Shown here: one piece after another, positions 10,614 through 18,983 of the stretch
How positions within the stretch are numbered: position 1 is the first letter of the stretch
Layout of the letters: each line of letters starts with the position of its first letter
Origin: Pilimelia terevasa
GTDB taxonomy: Bacteria; Actinomycetota; Actinomycetes; Mycobacteriales; Micromonosporaceae
Length of the DNA stretch: 59,469 bases
Direction: 5' to 3'
NCBI RefSeq assembly: GCF_014647915.1
Contig: NZ_BMQC01000022.1
Coordinates: 314 to 59,782, forward strand
Translations under genes and position numbers: made by a program
The notes under the pieces: model-generated
Seen by the model: the letters and a program-made list of their open reading frames with translations, nothing else
What the model was told of the DNA's origin: nothing
The model's database searches: none

Positions 10614-12437
10614 ATGCGACGATCAGTCGCCTTCGGCTACCGCCCCCGCGCGGGGGGCCGGTGCGTCGCCGCGGCGCTCGGCGTCGCCCTCGCCGCCGGC
10701 TCCGCGGCCCCGGCCGCCGCGGCCGCCGACCCGCCCCGGGACCCGGTCGCCGCCGGCCGCGGCGGCGCGATCTCCACCGTCGACCCCACGGCGACGGCCG
10801 TCGGCCTGCGCGTCCTGCGCGAGGGCGGCAACGCCGTCGACGCCGCGGTGGCCGCCGCGGCGGCCCTGGGCGTCACCGAGCCCTTCTCGGCCGGCATCGG
10901 CGGCGGCGGCTTCCTCCTCTACTACGACGCCCGCACCGGCCGCATCCAGACCATCGACGGCCGCGAGACGGCCCCCGCGGCGGTCGACGAGAAGCTGTTC
11001 CTGGACGCCGCCGGCCGGCCGCTGACCTTCGCCGAGGCCCGGATCAGCGGCCGCTCCGTCGGGGTGCCCGGCACCCCGCGGGTCTGGCAGGACGCGCTGC
11101 GCCGCTGGGGCACCCGCTCACTGGCCCAGGCGCTGGCCCCCGCCGCGGACGTGGCCGAGCGCGGCTTCGCCGTCGACGAGACGTTCCGGAGCCACATCGC
11201 GCAGAACGCCACCGAGTTCGCCCAGTTCAGCGCGACCCGCGACCTGTACCTGCCCGGCGGCGCGGCCCCGGCCGTGGGCAGCGTGCAGCGCAACCCCGAC
11301 CTGGCCCGCACCTACCGGCTGCTCGGCGCCGCCGGCACCGACGCGCTCTACCGCGGCCCGGTCGGCGCGGACATCGTGGCCACCGTCGCCCACCCGCCGC
11401 TGGCCGCGGACCGACCGCCCTGGCCGTACCCGATCCGCCCCGGCGCGCTGACCGCCGCCGACCTGGCCGGCTACCGCCTCCACCACCCCGGCCCCACCTA
11501 CGCCCGGTACCGCGACCTCGACGTCTACGGCATGGCCCCGCCCTCCAGCGGCGGCGTGGCCGTCGGCGAGGCGCTCAACATCCTGGAGCGGACCCGGTTC
11601 AAGCGGCTGCCGCGGGTCCAGGCCGTGCACCGGTACCTGGAGGCCAGCGCCCTGGCCTTCGCCGACCGCAACCGCTACGTCGGCGGCGCCACGCCGAAGG
11701 CCACCGCCAAGGCGCTGCTCCGCGACGACTTCGCCGCCAGCCGCGCGTGCCTGGTCGATCCCGCGCGGGCGCTGGCCAAGCCGGTCGCCCCCGGCGTTCT
11801 CGGCGGCACCGCGGCGACCTGCCCGCGGGCCCCCCGCGGCGGCTCCCCGCTGGAGGGCGGCGAGAGCACCACCCACCTGACCGTCGCCGACCGGTGGGGC
11901 AACGTCGTCGCCTACACCCTCACCATCGAGGAGACCGGGGGCAACGCGATGGTCGTCCCCGGCCGCGGCTTCCTGCTGAACAACGAGCTGACCGACTTCA
12001 CCTTCGCCCCGAGCCAGGGCGCCGCGCCGGACCCGAACCTGCCCGGCCCCGGCAAGCGGCCGCGCAGCTCGATGTCGCCCACCGTCGTCCTGCGCGACGG
12101 CCGGCCCTTCCTCGCCCTGGGCACCCCCGGCGGATCGACGATCATCACCACCGTGCTGCACGTCCTGCTCAACCGGGTGGAGCTGGGCATGACGCTGCCC
12201 GCGGCACTCGCGGCGCCCCGGGCCACCCAGCGCAACACCGCCGAGGTCGAGGCCGAGGCGGAGTTCCTGGCGCTGCCGGAGGTCGCCGGCCTCACGGCGC
12301 TGGGGCACCGGTTCCGGGAGCGGCCGGAGATCGGCGCGGCCACCGCGATCGAGTTCGGCCCGCGCGCCGCCATGCAGGCGGTGGCCGAACCGCGGCGGCG
12401 CGGCGGCGGCGCGGCGGCGGTCGTGCGCACCCGCTGA
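10614..12437 (+). CDS. ggt: Gamma-glutamyltransferase, secreted
   Basis: A 607-residue Ntn-hydrolase that removes or transfers the gamma-glutamyl group of glutathione-like substrates. Its natural substrate here is uncertain, because actinomycetes use mycothiol. The N-terminus has basic residues, a hydrophobic stretch and an Ala-rich cleavage region near residue 37, so it is exported. GGNAVDAAVA and GIGGGGF are large-subunit motifs. The autoprocessing nucleophile is Thr419 in GESTTHLTV, and RSSMSPTVV and LGTPGGS follow. The ATG at 10614 has AGAGGAGG 5 nt upstream. The gene is divergent from the cyclic-di-GMP pair and ends at a strong hairpin. Confidence 0.93.
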   Translation: MRRSVAFGYRPRAGGRCVAAALGVALAAGSAAPAAAAADPPRDPVAAGRGGAISTVDPTATAVGLRVLREGGNAVDAAVAAAAALGVTEPFSAGIGGGGFLLYYDARTGRIQTIDGRETAPAAVDEKLFLDAAGRPLTFAEARISGRSVGVPGTPRVWQDALRRWGTRSLAQALAPAADVAERGFAVDETFRSHIAQNATEFAQFSATRDLYLPGGAAPAVGSVQRNPDLARTYRLLGAAGTDALYRGPVGADIVATVAHPPLAADRPPWPYPIRPGALTAADLAGYRLHHPGPTYARYRDLDVYGMAPPSSGGVAVGEALNILERTRFKRLPRVQAVHRYLEASALAFADRNRYVGGATPKATAKALLRDDFAASRACLVDPARALAKPVAPGVLGGTAATCPRAPRGGSPLEGGESTTHLTVADRWGNVVAYTLTIEETGGNAMVVPGRGFLLNNELTDFTFAPSQGAAPDPNLPGPGKRPRSSMSPTVVLRDGRPFLALGTPGGSTIITTVLHVLLNRVELGMTLPAALAAPRATQRNTAEVEAEAEFLALPEVAGLTALGHRFRERPEIGAATAIEFGPRAAMQAVAEPRRRGGGAAAVVRTR

Positions 12438-12475
12438 CCGCACCCGCCCGCGGCGGACCTGCCGCGGTGGACGTG

Positions 12476-12515
12476 GCGACGGCCCCGTACCGGTCAACCG
12501 GTACGGGGCCGTCGC
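12476..12515. terminator. Bidirectional hairpin terminator
   Basis: A perfect 19-bp inverted repeat (GCGACGGCCCCGTACCGGT and its complement) with a 2-nt loop sits between the convergent ggt and LPXTG-protein genes. There is no T-run, as is common in GC-rich actinomycetes. Confidence 0.8.
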
Positions 12516-12560
12516 TGACGGTGCGGATCCGCCGCCGGCACCGGGCCGCGGCGGACCTGC

Positions 12561-13505
12561 TCAGGCGGTCGTGCCGTCCGCCGTCGCCGTCCGCCGGCGC
12601 CGGGTGGCCACGATCGCCAGGGCGCCCGCCGAGGCGAGCAGCAGCCCGACCCCGACCACGCCGCCGAGGGCGAGGCCGGTCACCGGGAGGGTGTCGTCGT
12701 CGCTGTCATCGTCGTCGTAGTACTCCTCGTCATCGTCGTCGTAGTCGTCATCGTGGTCGTAGTCGTCCCTGCTGGAGGCGGACGAGCCGGCGCAGATCGT
12801 CACGCGGCAGTTGACGCCCTTGTCGCCGGGCACCGGTGTGACGTTGTCGTCGTCGCAGCGCCGCCGGCAGTCGCCGCTGTCGTCGTCGCGGTCCCCGCGG
12901 TCGTCGTGGTCCCGCCAGCCGCGGTCGTCGTCGTAGCCGTACATCCAGCCGCCGAGCAGGCCGTAGCCGCAGACGCAGTTCATCGCGACGTACATCGCGA
13001 CGCCGGAGCAGACCGTGGCGTAGGACCTGACGATGTTCCAGCCGCCGCTACTGGAGGCCAGCCAGTACTTCTTCTTGCCGCCGGACATGTGGGAGCCGCC
13101 CCACACGCCGTCCTTCATCTTCTTTCCGGTCAGCCGGTCCTTGCCGACCTTGACCTTCCGGTCGGCCCGGCCGTCGCCGTCGGTGTCGACCTCGGCCGTC
13201 ACCTCGTCGAGCGAGCCGTGGTCGGGCATGTCCCACATGGACATCCGGCTGCCCGTGTTCATGTCCAGGCCGAATTTCTTGATGATCTCCAACGTGCCGC
13301 AGCCGCCGCTGTCCACGTACGAGCGGGCCTTGTCGTAGTGGCCGCGCGCGGCGGACTTGCCGCCGCCGGACGAGCCGCCCGTCACGCCGCCCAGGAGGCC
13401 GCCGAGGGGGATCGTCGCCGAGGCGGGTGTGACTGATACCAGAGCTGTGACGCCGCCGAGCAGTAGCCCGACGCACGCCGCGCCGAAGCGCGCAGATAAC
13501 TTCAT
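12561..13505 (-). CDS. LPXTG-anchored, Asp-rich surface protein of unknown function
   Basis: A 314-residue protein with a signal peptide (cleavage likely after Ala30) and a sortase signal: LPVTG at 273-277, a hydrophobic helix, then RRRR. Residues 107-115 (DTDGDGRAD) look like a calcium loop of the dockerin/thrombospondin-3 type. Residues 191-271 form a stalk made largely of Asp, with Tyr and Arg, interrupted by CRRRC (213-217) and two more cysteines (233, 238). The N-terminal half has Cys69, 166, 177 and 179, so disulphides are possible. I do not recognise the central domain as a named family. It is predicted to be covalently fixed to the cell wall. No sortase gene lies in the window. Confidence 0.85.
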   Translation of the reverse strand: MKLSARFGAACVGLLLGGVTALVSVTPASATIPLGGLLGGVTGGSSGGGKSAARGHYDKARSYVDSGGCGTLEIIKKFGLDMNTGSRMSMWDMPDHGSLDEVTAEVDTDGDGRADRKVKVGKDRLTGKKMKDGVWGGSHMSGGKKKYWLASSSGGWNIVRSYATVCSGVAMYVAMNCVCGYGLLGGWMYGYDDDRGWRDHDDRGDRDDDSGDCRRRCDDDNVTPVPGDKGVNCRVTICAGSSASSRDDYDHDDDYDDDDEEYYDDDDSDDDTLPVTGLALGGVVGVGLLLASAGALAIVATRRRRTATADGTTA

Positions 13506-13692
13506 GAAGGCTCCCGGGGAGGGGTAGCAAAGGACGCCTCATCGTCGCGGCGAGGCGCTGACCTGCGGATCCACCAAATGGACCGACTGCCGTGGCCGCG
13601 CCCGCCGCATCCGACACCGCGCGCAATCCCGGAATGTGCCGCAATTGGGAACAGCCCCGATGTCGAGTGATGTTCATGAATCTCGGGTTTTC

Positions 13693-13721
13693 CCGACATA
13701 GTGGTTAAACCAGTGTTTAAT
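13693..13721 (+). promoter_or_regulatory. Promoter with palindromic operator for the TraR/DksA-like gene
   Basis: CCGACA (13693-13698) and TTTAAT (13716-13721) are separated by exactly 17 bp. A perfect inverted repeat TTAAAC-CAGT-GTTTAA (13705-13720) fills the spacer and overlaps the -10, as a repressor site would. The predicted leader to the ATG at 13821 is about 90 nt. The remainder of 13506-13820 holds a short TCGGG-TTTT-CCCGA repeat (13683-13696) and nothing else I can name. Confidence 0.5.
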
Positions 13722-13820
13722 GGCGGGACGGCAGGGGTAGTCGCCTGGCCGCAACCGTCAGACATCCGCTGCGGCGCCCGGCCCTGCCCGGGTGCCGCGG
13801 CGCATTCCCAGGAGGCGCCC

Positions 13821-14246
13821 ATGCTCGTCGAGGACACCCGCTCCGGTGCCGTCACCCCGCAGCGCGGCGGCGGCAACCGGACCCAGGCCGAGATCGACGC
13901 GATCAAGGCCGGGCTCCAGGGCCGGCTCGACGAGCTCCACGCCGAGTACGACCGGGCGGTGACCGAGACGCAGCAGCTCAGTCGGGAGCACCTCGCCGAC
14001 ACCGCGGGCGACGACGACGCCGACATCGGTACCAAGACCTCCCAGCGCGAGGGCGAGCTGTCCGTCCTGCGCGGCATCTCCGAGCGCCGCGAGCAGGTCG
14101 AGCTGGCCCTCCAGCGCCTGGGGGAGGGCACGTACGGCAACTGCGAGCGCTGCACCGCCCCGATTCCGGTCGAGCGGCTCGGCCTGTTCCCCTGGGCCAC
14201 CACGTGCGTCGGCTGCAAGCAGCTCCAGGAACGCCGCGCGGGCTGA
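13821..14246 (+). CDS. TraR/DksA-type C4 zinc-finger protein
   Basis: A 141-residue protein: a helical, coiled-coil-like region (about 20-95) followed by a four-cysteine zinc finger (CERC about 25 residues before CVGC). This is the TraR/DksA family layout; members act in the RNA polymerase secondary channel or elsewhere, but the actinobacterial role is poorly defined. The ATG at 13821 follows AGGAGG with 6-nt spacing. An in-frame GTG at 13701 would read through the promoter and is rejected. Confidence 0.85.
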   Translation: MLVEDTRSGAVTPQRGGGNRTQAEIDAIKAGLQGRLDELHAEYDRAVTETQQLSREHLADTAGDDDADIGTKTSQREGELSVLRGISERREQVELALQRLGEGTYGNCERCTAPIPVERLGLFPWATTCVGCKQLQERRAG

Positions 14247-14300
14247 CGCCCGGGCCGCCCGCCGTCGCCGCGGACACCCGCGCCGCCGCGCCGACGGCCG

Positions 14301-15764
14301 TCAGCGCGGCGGCGCGTACCCGATCGTCGCCGCCACCGGCTCGCCGGTGGTCTGCGCCCGGTACCGGTAGTAGCCGGCCGGTCCGTCGTGGCGCAGGGTG
14401 GCCGTGCCGGTACCGCCGGCGGTCGCCTCGGTGACCCAGGTCCTGCCGGTCCACCGCTCCAGCGCCAGTCGCACCGGCGTGCCGCCGGCCGCGCTGACGC
14501 AGCCCGCGTGCCGGCGCGGCGCGTCGGCGACGTAGTAGGTCGCGTTGGGCCGGTAGCTGGGCGCGTCGGCGCGCAGCACGGCCGCGCCGCGCGTCGGCGC
14601 GTCGGCGCAGCCGCCCGCGTCGGCGCGCGGCGGGTCGTCGACCCGCAGGTTCAGCCCGTACGCCTGCAGGGCGTCGCGCAGCGGCTGGAAGTAGGTGACG
14701 CCGCCCTCGGCGCAGTCGCCCGAGCCGCCCGAGGTCACGCCCTGGGCCTGGCCGTCGGAGACCCAGCTCCCGCCGGAGTCGCCCGGCTCGGCGCAGACGT
14801 CGGTGCGGGTGAGCCCGGCGACGCTGCCCTCCTTGTACCGCACGGTCGCGCCGCGGGCGGTGATGGTCCCGCACCGCCAGCCGGTGGCCGTGCCGGAGCG
14901 GCAGACGGAGGCGCCCACCGGCGCCTCGCGGGCGCCCTGTACGGGCACGGTCCCGCCGCGGTGGTCGTTGACGACGGCGGCGACCGGGTCGTCGGTGCGG
15001 ACGAACGCGTAGTCGGTGCGGGGGAAGTCGGCGCTGGCGAAGACGCCCAGGGGGCGGTCGGCGCCGGTGCGGGTCGGCTGGCCGGGGCGGCCGCAGTGGC
15101 CGGCGGTGACGAAGCCGCCCTCCACCGCGAAGCCGATGGAGCACCGGCCCGCCGGGCCGCGGAAGCCCTCGCCGCCGCGCGGCGCCGCCGCGTACAGCCG
15201 CGGCCGCTCGGGCCTGGCGCGCACGCGCACGGCGTCCTCGGGCACTCCGCTGCGGCGCAGGAACGCCCGGGCCCGGGGGGCGCTGCCGTCGGCGAGGACC
15301 ACGACCGCGTTCTCCGCCACGTCCACGTACCAGCCGGCCACCGGCGCGCGCGCCGCCGACCGGTCCAGCCGGGCCTGGACGTCGCGGAGGGCGGCCGCGC
15401 TGTGCCGGACCAGCCGCGGCTGCGCGCCCAGGGCGCGCACCTGCGCCTCCTCGGCCCGGTCGGTCACCCCGACCGTGAGGGTGCGGGCGTCGGGGGAGAG
15501 CCAGGCGCCGCCGTACCGGCGGCCGAGCCGGTCCCGCAGCGTGGCCTCGGCGGCGGCGGCGCGGCGTTCGGCGGCCAGCCGATCCCGGGTCTGGTCCGGC
15601 GTGAGGGCCAGGTCCCGCTGCATGGCGGCCAGCATCGAGGTGTACGGGTCCGGCGGGGGCGGCGCGGCGCCCGGCCAGAGCGCGTCGGCGACCGCGGGGA
15701 CGGCGAACGCGCCGACCGCCAGCACCGGGACGGTCACGGCGGCGAAGACGAGTCTGCGCGTCAT
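14301..15764 (-). CDS. Secreted S1E-type serine protease (streptogrisin/alpha-lytic family)
   Basis: A 487-residue pre-pro-protease. A signal peptide (1 to about 27) is followed by a pro-region (about 40-185) of the alpha-lytic-protease type, which would act as a folding chaperone. The trypsin-fold domain carries the catalytic triad His223 (TAGHC), Asp251 (RTDYAFV) and Ser330 (EPGDSGG), with paired cysteines around them. A C-terminal extension of about 110 residues follows the protease domain. It is small, Cys-containing and beta-rich looking, perhaps a substrate- or wall-binding module. The ATG at 15764 has GGGAG about 7 nt upstream. It faces away from the LysR gene, with about 110 bp between. 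Confidence 0.92.
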   Translation of the reverse strand: MTRRLVFAAVTVPVLAVGAFAVPAVADALWPGAAPPPPDPYTSMLAAMQRDLALTPDQTRDRLAAERRAAAAEATLRDRLGRRYGGAWLSPDARTLTVGVTDRAEEAQVRALGAQPRLVRHSAAALRDVQARLDRSAARAPVAGWYVDVAENAVVVLADGSAPRARAFLRRSGVPEDAVRVRARPERPRLYAAAPRGGEGFRGPAGRCSIGFAVEGGFVTAGHCGRPGQPTRTGADRPLGVFASADFPRTDYAFVRTDDPVAAVVNDHRGGTVPVQGAREAPVGASVCRSGTATGWRCGTITARGATVRYKEGSVAGLTRTDVCAEPGDSGGSWVSDGQAQGVTSGGSGDCAEGGVTYFQPLRDALQAYGLNLRVDDPPRADAGGCADAPTRGAAVLRADAPSYRPNATYYVADAPRRHAGCVSAAGGTPVRLALERWTGRTWVTEATAGGTGTATLRHDGPAGYYRYRAQTTGEPVAATIGYAPPR

Positions 15765-15878
15765 CCCTCTGCTCCCTCGCGGCCGTGGTCTGCGCCTGCC
15801 CGCGCGGGCGGTCCGGCCGGCCGCATCCATCGATCTAACGCCGCTGTTCCACAAAGGTCGCAGTGACGATCACCACTG

Positions 15879-16850
15879 TCATCCGACCGGCGTGGAGACC
15901 GGTCCGAACGCCGGATTGCGCGCGATCCACCGCAGGTAGCCGGGGTTGCGGGCGATCGCCTCCTGGTAGGCGTCCACGGCGTACCGGTGGACGCTCTCGG
16001 CCATGCCCGCCGCGTCCGACTGCGAGTGCCAGCCGATGAGCTGGCGCCAGCGCAGCGGCGCGCCGGTCAGCGGCCGCATGACCAGCCCGGGCACCGGGCG
16101 GAAGGTCGGCTGGCAGAGCCCGACGGCGTCGCCGGAGTCCACGATGTCCACGCAGGCGCGCTCGTCGACCTCGAAGATGCGGCCGGGGGTGAAGCCGGCG
16201 CGGCTGCACGCGGCGGCGAAGCAGTCCCCGAAGCAGGTGTCCCCGGCCCGCGCGACCCACTGCGCGCCGGCCAGCTCGGCGAGGTCCAGCTCCTCCCGGC
16301 CGGCCAGCGGGTGCCGGGTGGACATGAGGACGTGGACGGCGTCCAGGGCGATTTGCCGCCAGCTGATCCCGAAGTCGACGACCGGGCCGGGATGGCCGCA
16401 CATGCCGATGATGGCGAAGTCGAGCCGGCCGCCGACGACCATGTGGGCCAGCTCGTCGGGCCGCCCCGAGGGGTACGTGCTGATCTGCGCCTCGGGCAGG
16501 TCGGCCGCCAGTCGGTGCACCAGCCCACCCAGGACCGAGCCGTCGACGGCCCCGATCCGGTACCGGCCCACGCCGGTGCTCACCCCGGCGAGCCGGGCGG
16601 CCTCGTCCTGGAGCCCCTTCATCGCGGGCAGCAGCACCTTGGCCCGGGACAGCACCAGCTCGCCGAGGGCGGTGGGCCGGGCCCCGCGCCGGTCGCGGTC
16701 GAACAGCGGGCCGCCGAGCGTGCGCTCGATCCGCTGGAGCTGCGCGGTCAGCGCCGGCTGCGCGAGCCCCAGCAGCGAAGCCGCCTTGGTGACACTGCCG
16801 GTCTCCGCGATCGCGCAGACGACCCGCAGGTGCCGCAGTTCGAGGTTCAT
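15879..16850 (-). CDS. LysR-family transcriptional regulator
   Basis: A 323-residue regulator with the LysR winged helix-turn-helix at residues 1-65 (LRHLRVVCAIAETGSVTKAASLLGLAQPALTAQ region) and a periplasmic-binding-like effector domain (about 90-310). The start is ATG 16850. The open frame continues far upstream across the intergenic region and the M20 gene, but that part is an antisense shadow. It is divergent from the M20 peptidase with 441 bp between. It could regulate itself or its neighbours, but no T-N11-A site stands out clearly. Confidence 0.9.
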   Translation of the reverse strand: MNLELRHLRVVCAIAETGSVTKAASLLGLAQPALTAQLQRIERTLGGPLFDRDRRGARPTALGELVLSRAKVLLPAMKGLQDEAARLAGVSTGVGRYRIGAVDGSVLGGLVHRLAADLPEAQISTYPSGRPDELAHMVVGGRLDFAIIGMCGHPGPVVDFGISWRQIALDAVHVLMSTRHPLAGREELDLAELAGAQWVARAGDTCFGDCFAAACSRAGFTPGRIFEVDERACVDIVDSGDAVGLCQPTFRPVPGLVMRPLTGAPLRWRQLIGWHSQSDAAGMAESVHRYAVDAYQEAIARNPGYLRWIARNPAFGPVSTPVG

Positions 16851-16928
16851 ACCGTGACGGTAGGACCAGACGGTGATGCTAGGGAAGTCGGGGGAATGGC
16901 GTGATGATTGGTCAATCGTGAATATTCG

Positions 16929-16944
16929 GGCCGACCGTTCGGCC
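16929..16944. promoter_or_regulatory. Inverted repeat GGCCGA-CCGT-TCGGCC
   Basis: A perfect 6+6 bp inverted repeat with a 4-nt spacer lies in an AT-richer patch between the LysR gene and the DUF1876 remnant. It could be an operator for either, possibly of a redox/hypoxia type given the DUF1876 link, but that is a guess. Confidence 0.3.
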
Positions 16945-17080
16945 AAATTTCCGTCGTCGCGCGTGGAACTCCGTCGATGCGGCGGTGGTCCGGGCGATCC
17001 AGGTCCCTCGATCCGCCGGCCGGGCGGCCGGCGGCGGGACGCCGGAGGAGGCCCACGACCATCCGCTCTCCGCCGGCCCG

Positions 17081-17252
17081 GCACTGTCCGGCGTGGGTGC
17101 CGCCCGGCAAAATCCGGCGGACCGGGAGATTCTGGCCATCGGTGACGAGCTGGCCACGGCGCGCGCGGTTCGACCTCGCCCACCACCTGCTGGCAGGTGC
17201 CGCCCGGGACATCGAGTCCGCCACCACCGCGCGGGCGACCGTCCACGCGTGA
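17081..17252 (+). pseudogene. Frameshifted remnant of a DUF1876 (Rv1738-like) gene
   Basis: In one frame 17081-17170 reads ALSGVGAARQNPADREILAI and continues GDELATARAV. In the next frame 17172-17252 reads DLAHHLLAGAARDIESATTA and ends at TGA 17250. Joined, they match the C-terminal two thirds of DUF1876 proteins such as mycobacterial Rv1738 ([20 protein letters not shown]..., then ARALSDL...HDIEAVTH), recalled from memory. The family has one residue more at the junction, so about two bases are missing near 17171. I cannot find the N-terminal tryptophan/beta region in any frame. It is either a decayed gene or carries a sequencing error. A hairpin overlaps its stop codon, as for a genuine gene end. 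Confidence 0.7.
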
Positions 17253-17259
17253 CGGTCGC
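17235..17259 (+). terminator. Hairpin at the end of the DUF1876 remnant
   Basis: GCGACCGTC (17235-17243) pairs perfectly with GACGGTCGC (17251-17259) across a 7-nt loop. It overlaps the TGA of the remnant and lies 32 bp before the M20 gene. Confidence 0.4.
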
Positions 17260-17291
17260 GTCGCGCCCGCCCGGCTGGTAAGAAGGGCGGC

Positions 17292-18644
17292 ATGACCGCA
17301 GACTCCGCGCCGACCGGTCCCGTCCCGTCCGCCCCCGACGCCCCGGCTCCCGACGCCGATGTCGTGCGCCTGTGCGCCGACCTGCTGCGCATCGACAGCA
17401 CCAACACCGGCGACCCCGCCACGACGGTCGGCGAGCGCGCCGCCGCCGAGTACGTCGCCGCGGCGCTGGCCGAGGTCGGGGTGCGCGCCGAGCTGTACGA
17501 GTCCGCCCCGGGCCGGGCCAGCGTCGTGGCCCGGCTGCCCGGCGCCGACCGCGACCGCCCGGCGCTGCTGGTCCACGGCCACCTCGACGTCGTCCCCGCC
17601 GACGCCGCCGAGTGGTCGGTACACCCGCTGTCGGGCGAGCTGCGCGACGGGTACCTGTGGGGCCGCGGCGCGATCGACATGAAGGACTTCGACGCCATGA
17701 CGCTGTCGGTGGTCCGGCACTGGGCGCGCACCGGCTACACCCCGCCGCGCGACATCGTGCTCGCGTTCACGGCCGACGAGGAGGCCGGCAGCGACTACGG
17801 CGCCCGGTACCTGGTCCGGGAGCACGCGCAGTGGTTCGACGGGGTGTCCGAGGCGATCGGCGAGGTCGGCGGCTACTCCTACACGGTGCGCGACGACCTG
17901 CGGCTGTACCTGGTGCAGACGGCGGAGAAGGGCATCCAGTGGCTGCGGCTGCACGCCCGCGCCCGCCCGGGGCACGGCTCGTTCCTGCACGACGACAACG
18001 CGGTCACCGCGCTGTGCGAGGCGGTCGCCCGGCTGGGGCGGCACCGGTTCCCGGTGGTGCTCACGCCGACGGTGCGGGCGTTCCTGGAGTCGGTGTCCGA
18101 GGCGATCGGCGTCCAGATCGACGCCGACGACCCCGAGGCCGTGCTCGGCAAGCTCGGCTCGCTGTCCCGGATGATCGGCGCGACGCTGCGCAACACCGCC
18201 AACCCCACCCGCCTGGCCGCCGGCTACAAGGAGAACGTGATCCCGGGGCGGGCCACCGCGACGATCGACTGCCGGACCCTGCCCGGCCAGCGCGACGCCT
18301 TCCTGGCCGAGCTGCGCGCGGTGATCGGCCCGGACCTGGACCTGGAGTTCGTCCAGGACCAGCCGGCCCTGGAGACCACCTTCGCCGGTGACCTGGTCGA
18401 GGCCATGGGCGCCGCGCTGCGCCGGGAGGACGCGGGCGCGCGGACGGTGCCCTACATGCTCTCCGGCGGTACCGACGCCAAGGCGTTCGCCGAGCTGGGC
18501 ATCCAGTGCTTCGGCTTCGCGCCGCTGCGGCTGCCGCCGGACCTGGACTTCGCGGCCCTGTTCCACGGCATCGACGAGCGGGTGCCGGTGGACGGCCTGC
18601 GCTTCGGCGCCCGCGTCCTGGACCACTTCCTGCGCGCCGCCTGA
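17292..18644 (+). CDS. M20-family metallopeptidase (ArgE/DapE-like)
   Basis: A 450-residue cytoplasmic zinc peptidase/amidohydrolase. Metal-binding and catalytic residues are visible: HGHLD (His97, Asp99), Asp129 in GRGAIDMKD, the Glu163-Glu164 pair in TADEEAG and the C-terminal His in FHGIDERVP. The insert between them is the usual dimerisation lid. Substrate is uncertain; related proteins hydrolyse dipeptides or N-acyl amino acids. ATG 17292 has GAAGG upstream. The small DUF5703 gene lies convergently after it, a pairing I have seen in other actinomycetes. Confidence 0.9.
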   Translation: MTADSAPTGPVPSAPDAPAPDADVVRLCADLLRIDSTNTGDPATTVGERAAAEYVAAALAEVGVRAELYESAPGRASVVARLPGADRDRPALLVHGHLDVVPADAAEWSVHPLSGELRDGYLWGRGAIDMKDFDAMTLSVVRHWARTGYTPPRDIVLAFTADEEAGSDYGARYLVREHAQWFDGVSEAIGEVGGYSYTVRDDLRLYLVQTAEKGIQWLRLHARARPGHGSFLHDDNAVTALCEAVARLGRHRFPVVLTPTVRAFLESVSEAIGVQIDADDPEAVLGKLGSLSRMIGATLRNTANPTRLAAGYKENVIPGRATATIDCRTLPGQRDAFLAELRAVIGPDLDLEFVQDQPALETTFAGDLVEAMGAALRREDAGARTVPYMLSGGTDAKAFAELGIQCFGFAPLRLPPDLDFAALFHGIDERVPVDGLRFGARVLDHFLRAA

Positions 18645-18731
18645 GCACCACGCCACCCGGCCCGCCGCCCCGGCCGCGCGTCCGACCCCGGCGGGGTCCG
18701 CCCCTCCGGCGGGGCCGGCGCGGGCCGGCGG

Positions 18732-18926
18732 TCAGGCCGGCGGGGCCGAGGGCGTGCTGCCTACCGGCAGCCGACGGCGCAGCCAGACCCGCCGGCTGCC
18801 GTCGCGGTACCGCAGCACCCGCCACAGCTCCCACCCGGAGAACTCGGCGTGCAGCGCGAGCCGGGCCGCCGCGGTCGGCCGGTCGACCTCCGGCCCGAAC
18901 CGCAGCGGCACGTACTCGTACTCCAT
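18732..18926 (-). CDS. DUF5703 family small protein
   Basis: A 64-residue basic protein with the DUF5703 pattern: EYEYVPLRFG at the N-terminus, then a helix ending in HAEFSGWELWRVLRYRDGSR and RVWLRRR. Function is unknown. It has no signal or membrane segment. The start is ATG 18926 behind a G-rich stretch. Convergent with the M20 peptidase. Confidence 0.8.
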   Translation of the reverse strand: MEYEYVPLRFGPEVDRPTAAARLALHAEFSGWELWRVLRYRDGSRRVWLRRRLPVGSTPSAPPA

Positions 18927-18983
18927 CCCCCCATCGTGCCCGCCCGGCGGCCGCCGGGCACGGACCCGCGCCCGGGCCGCCGG

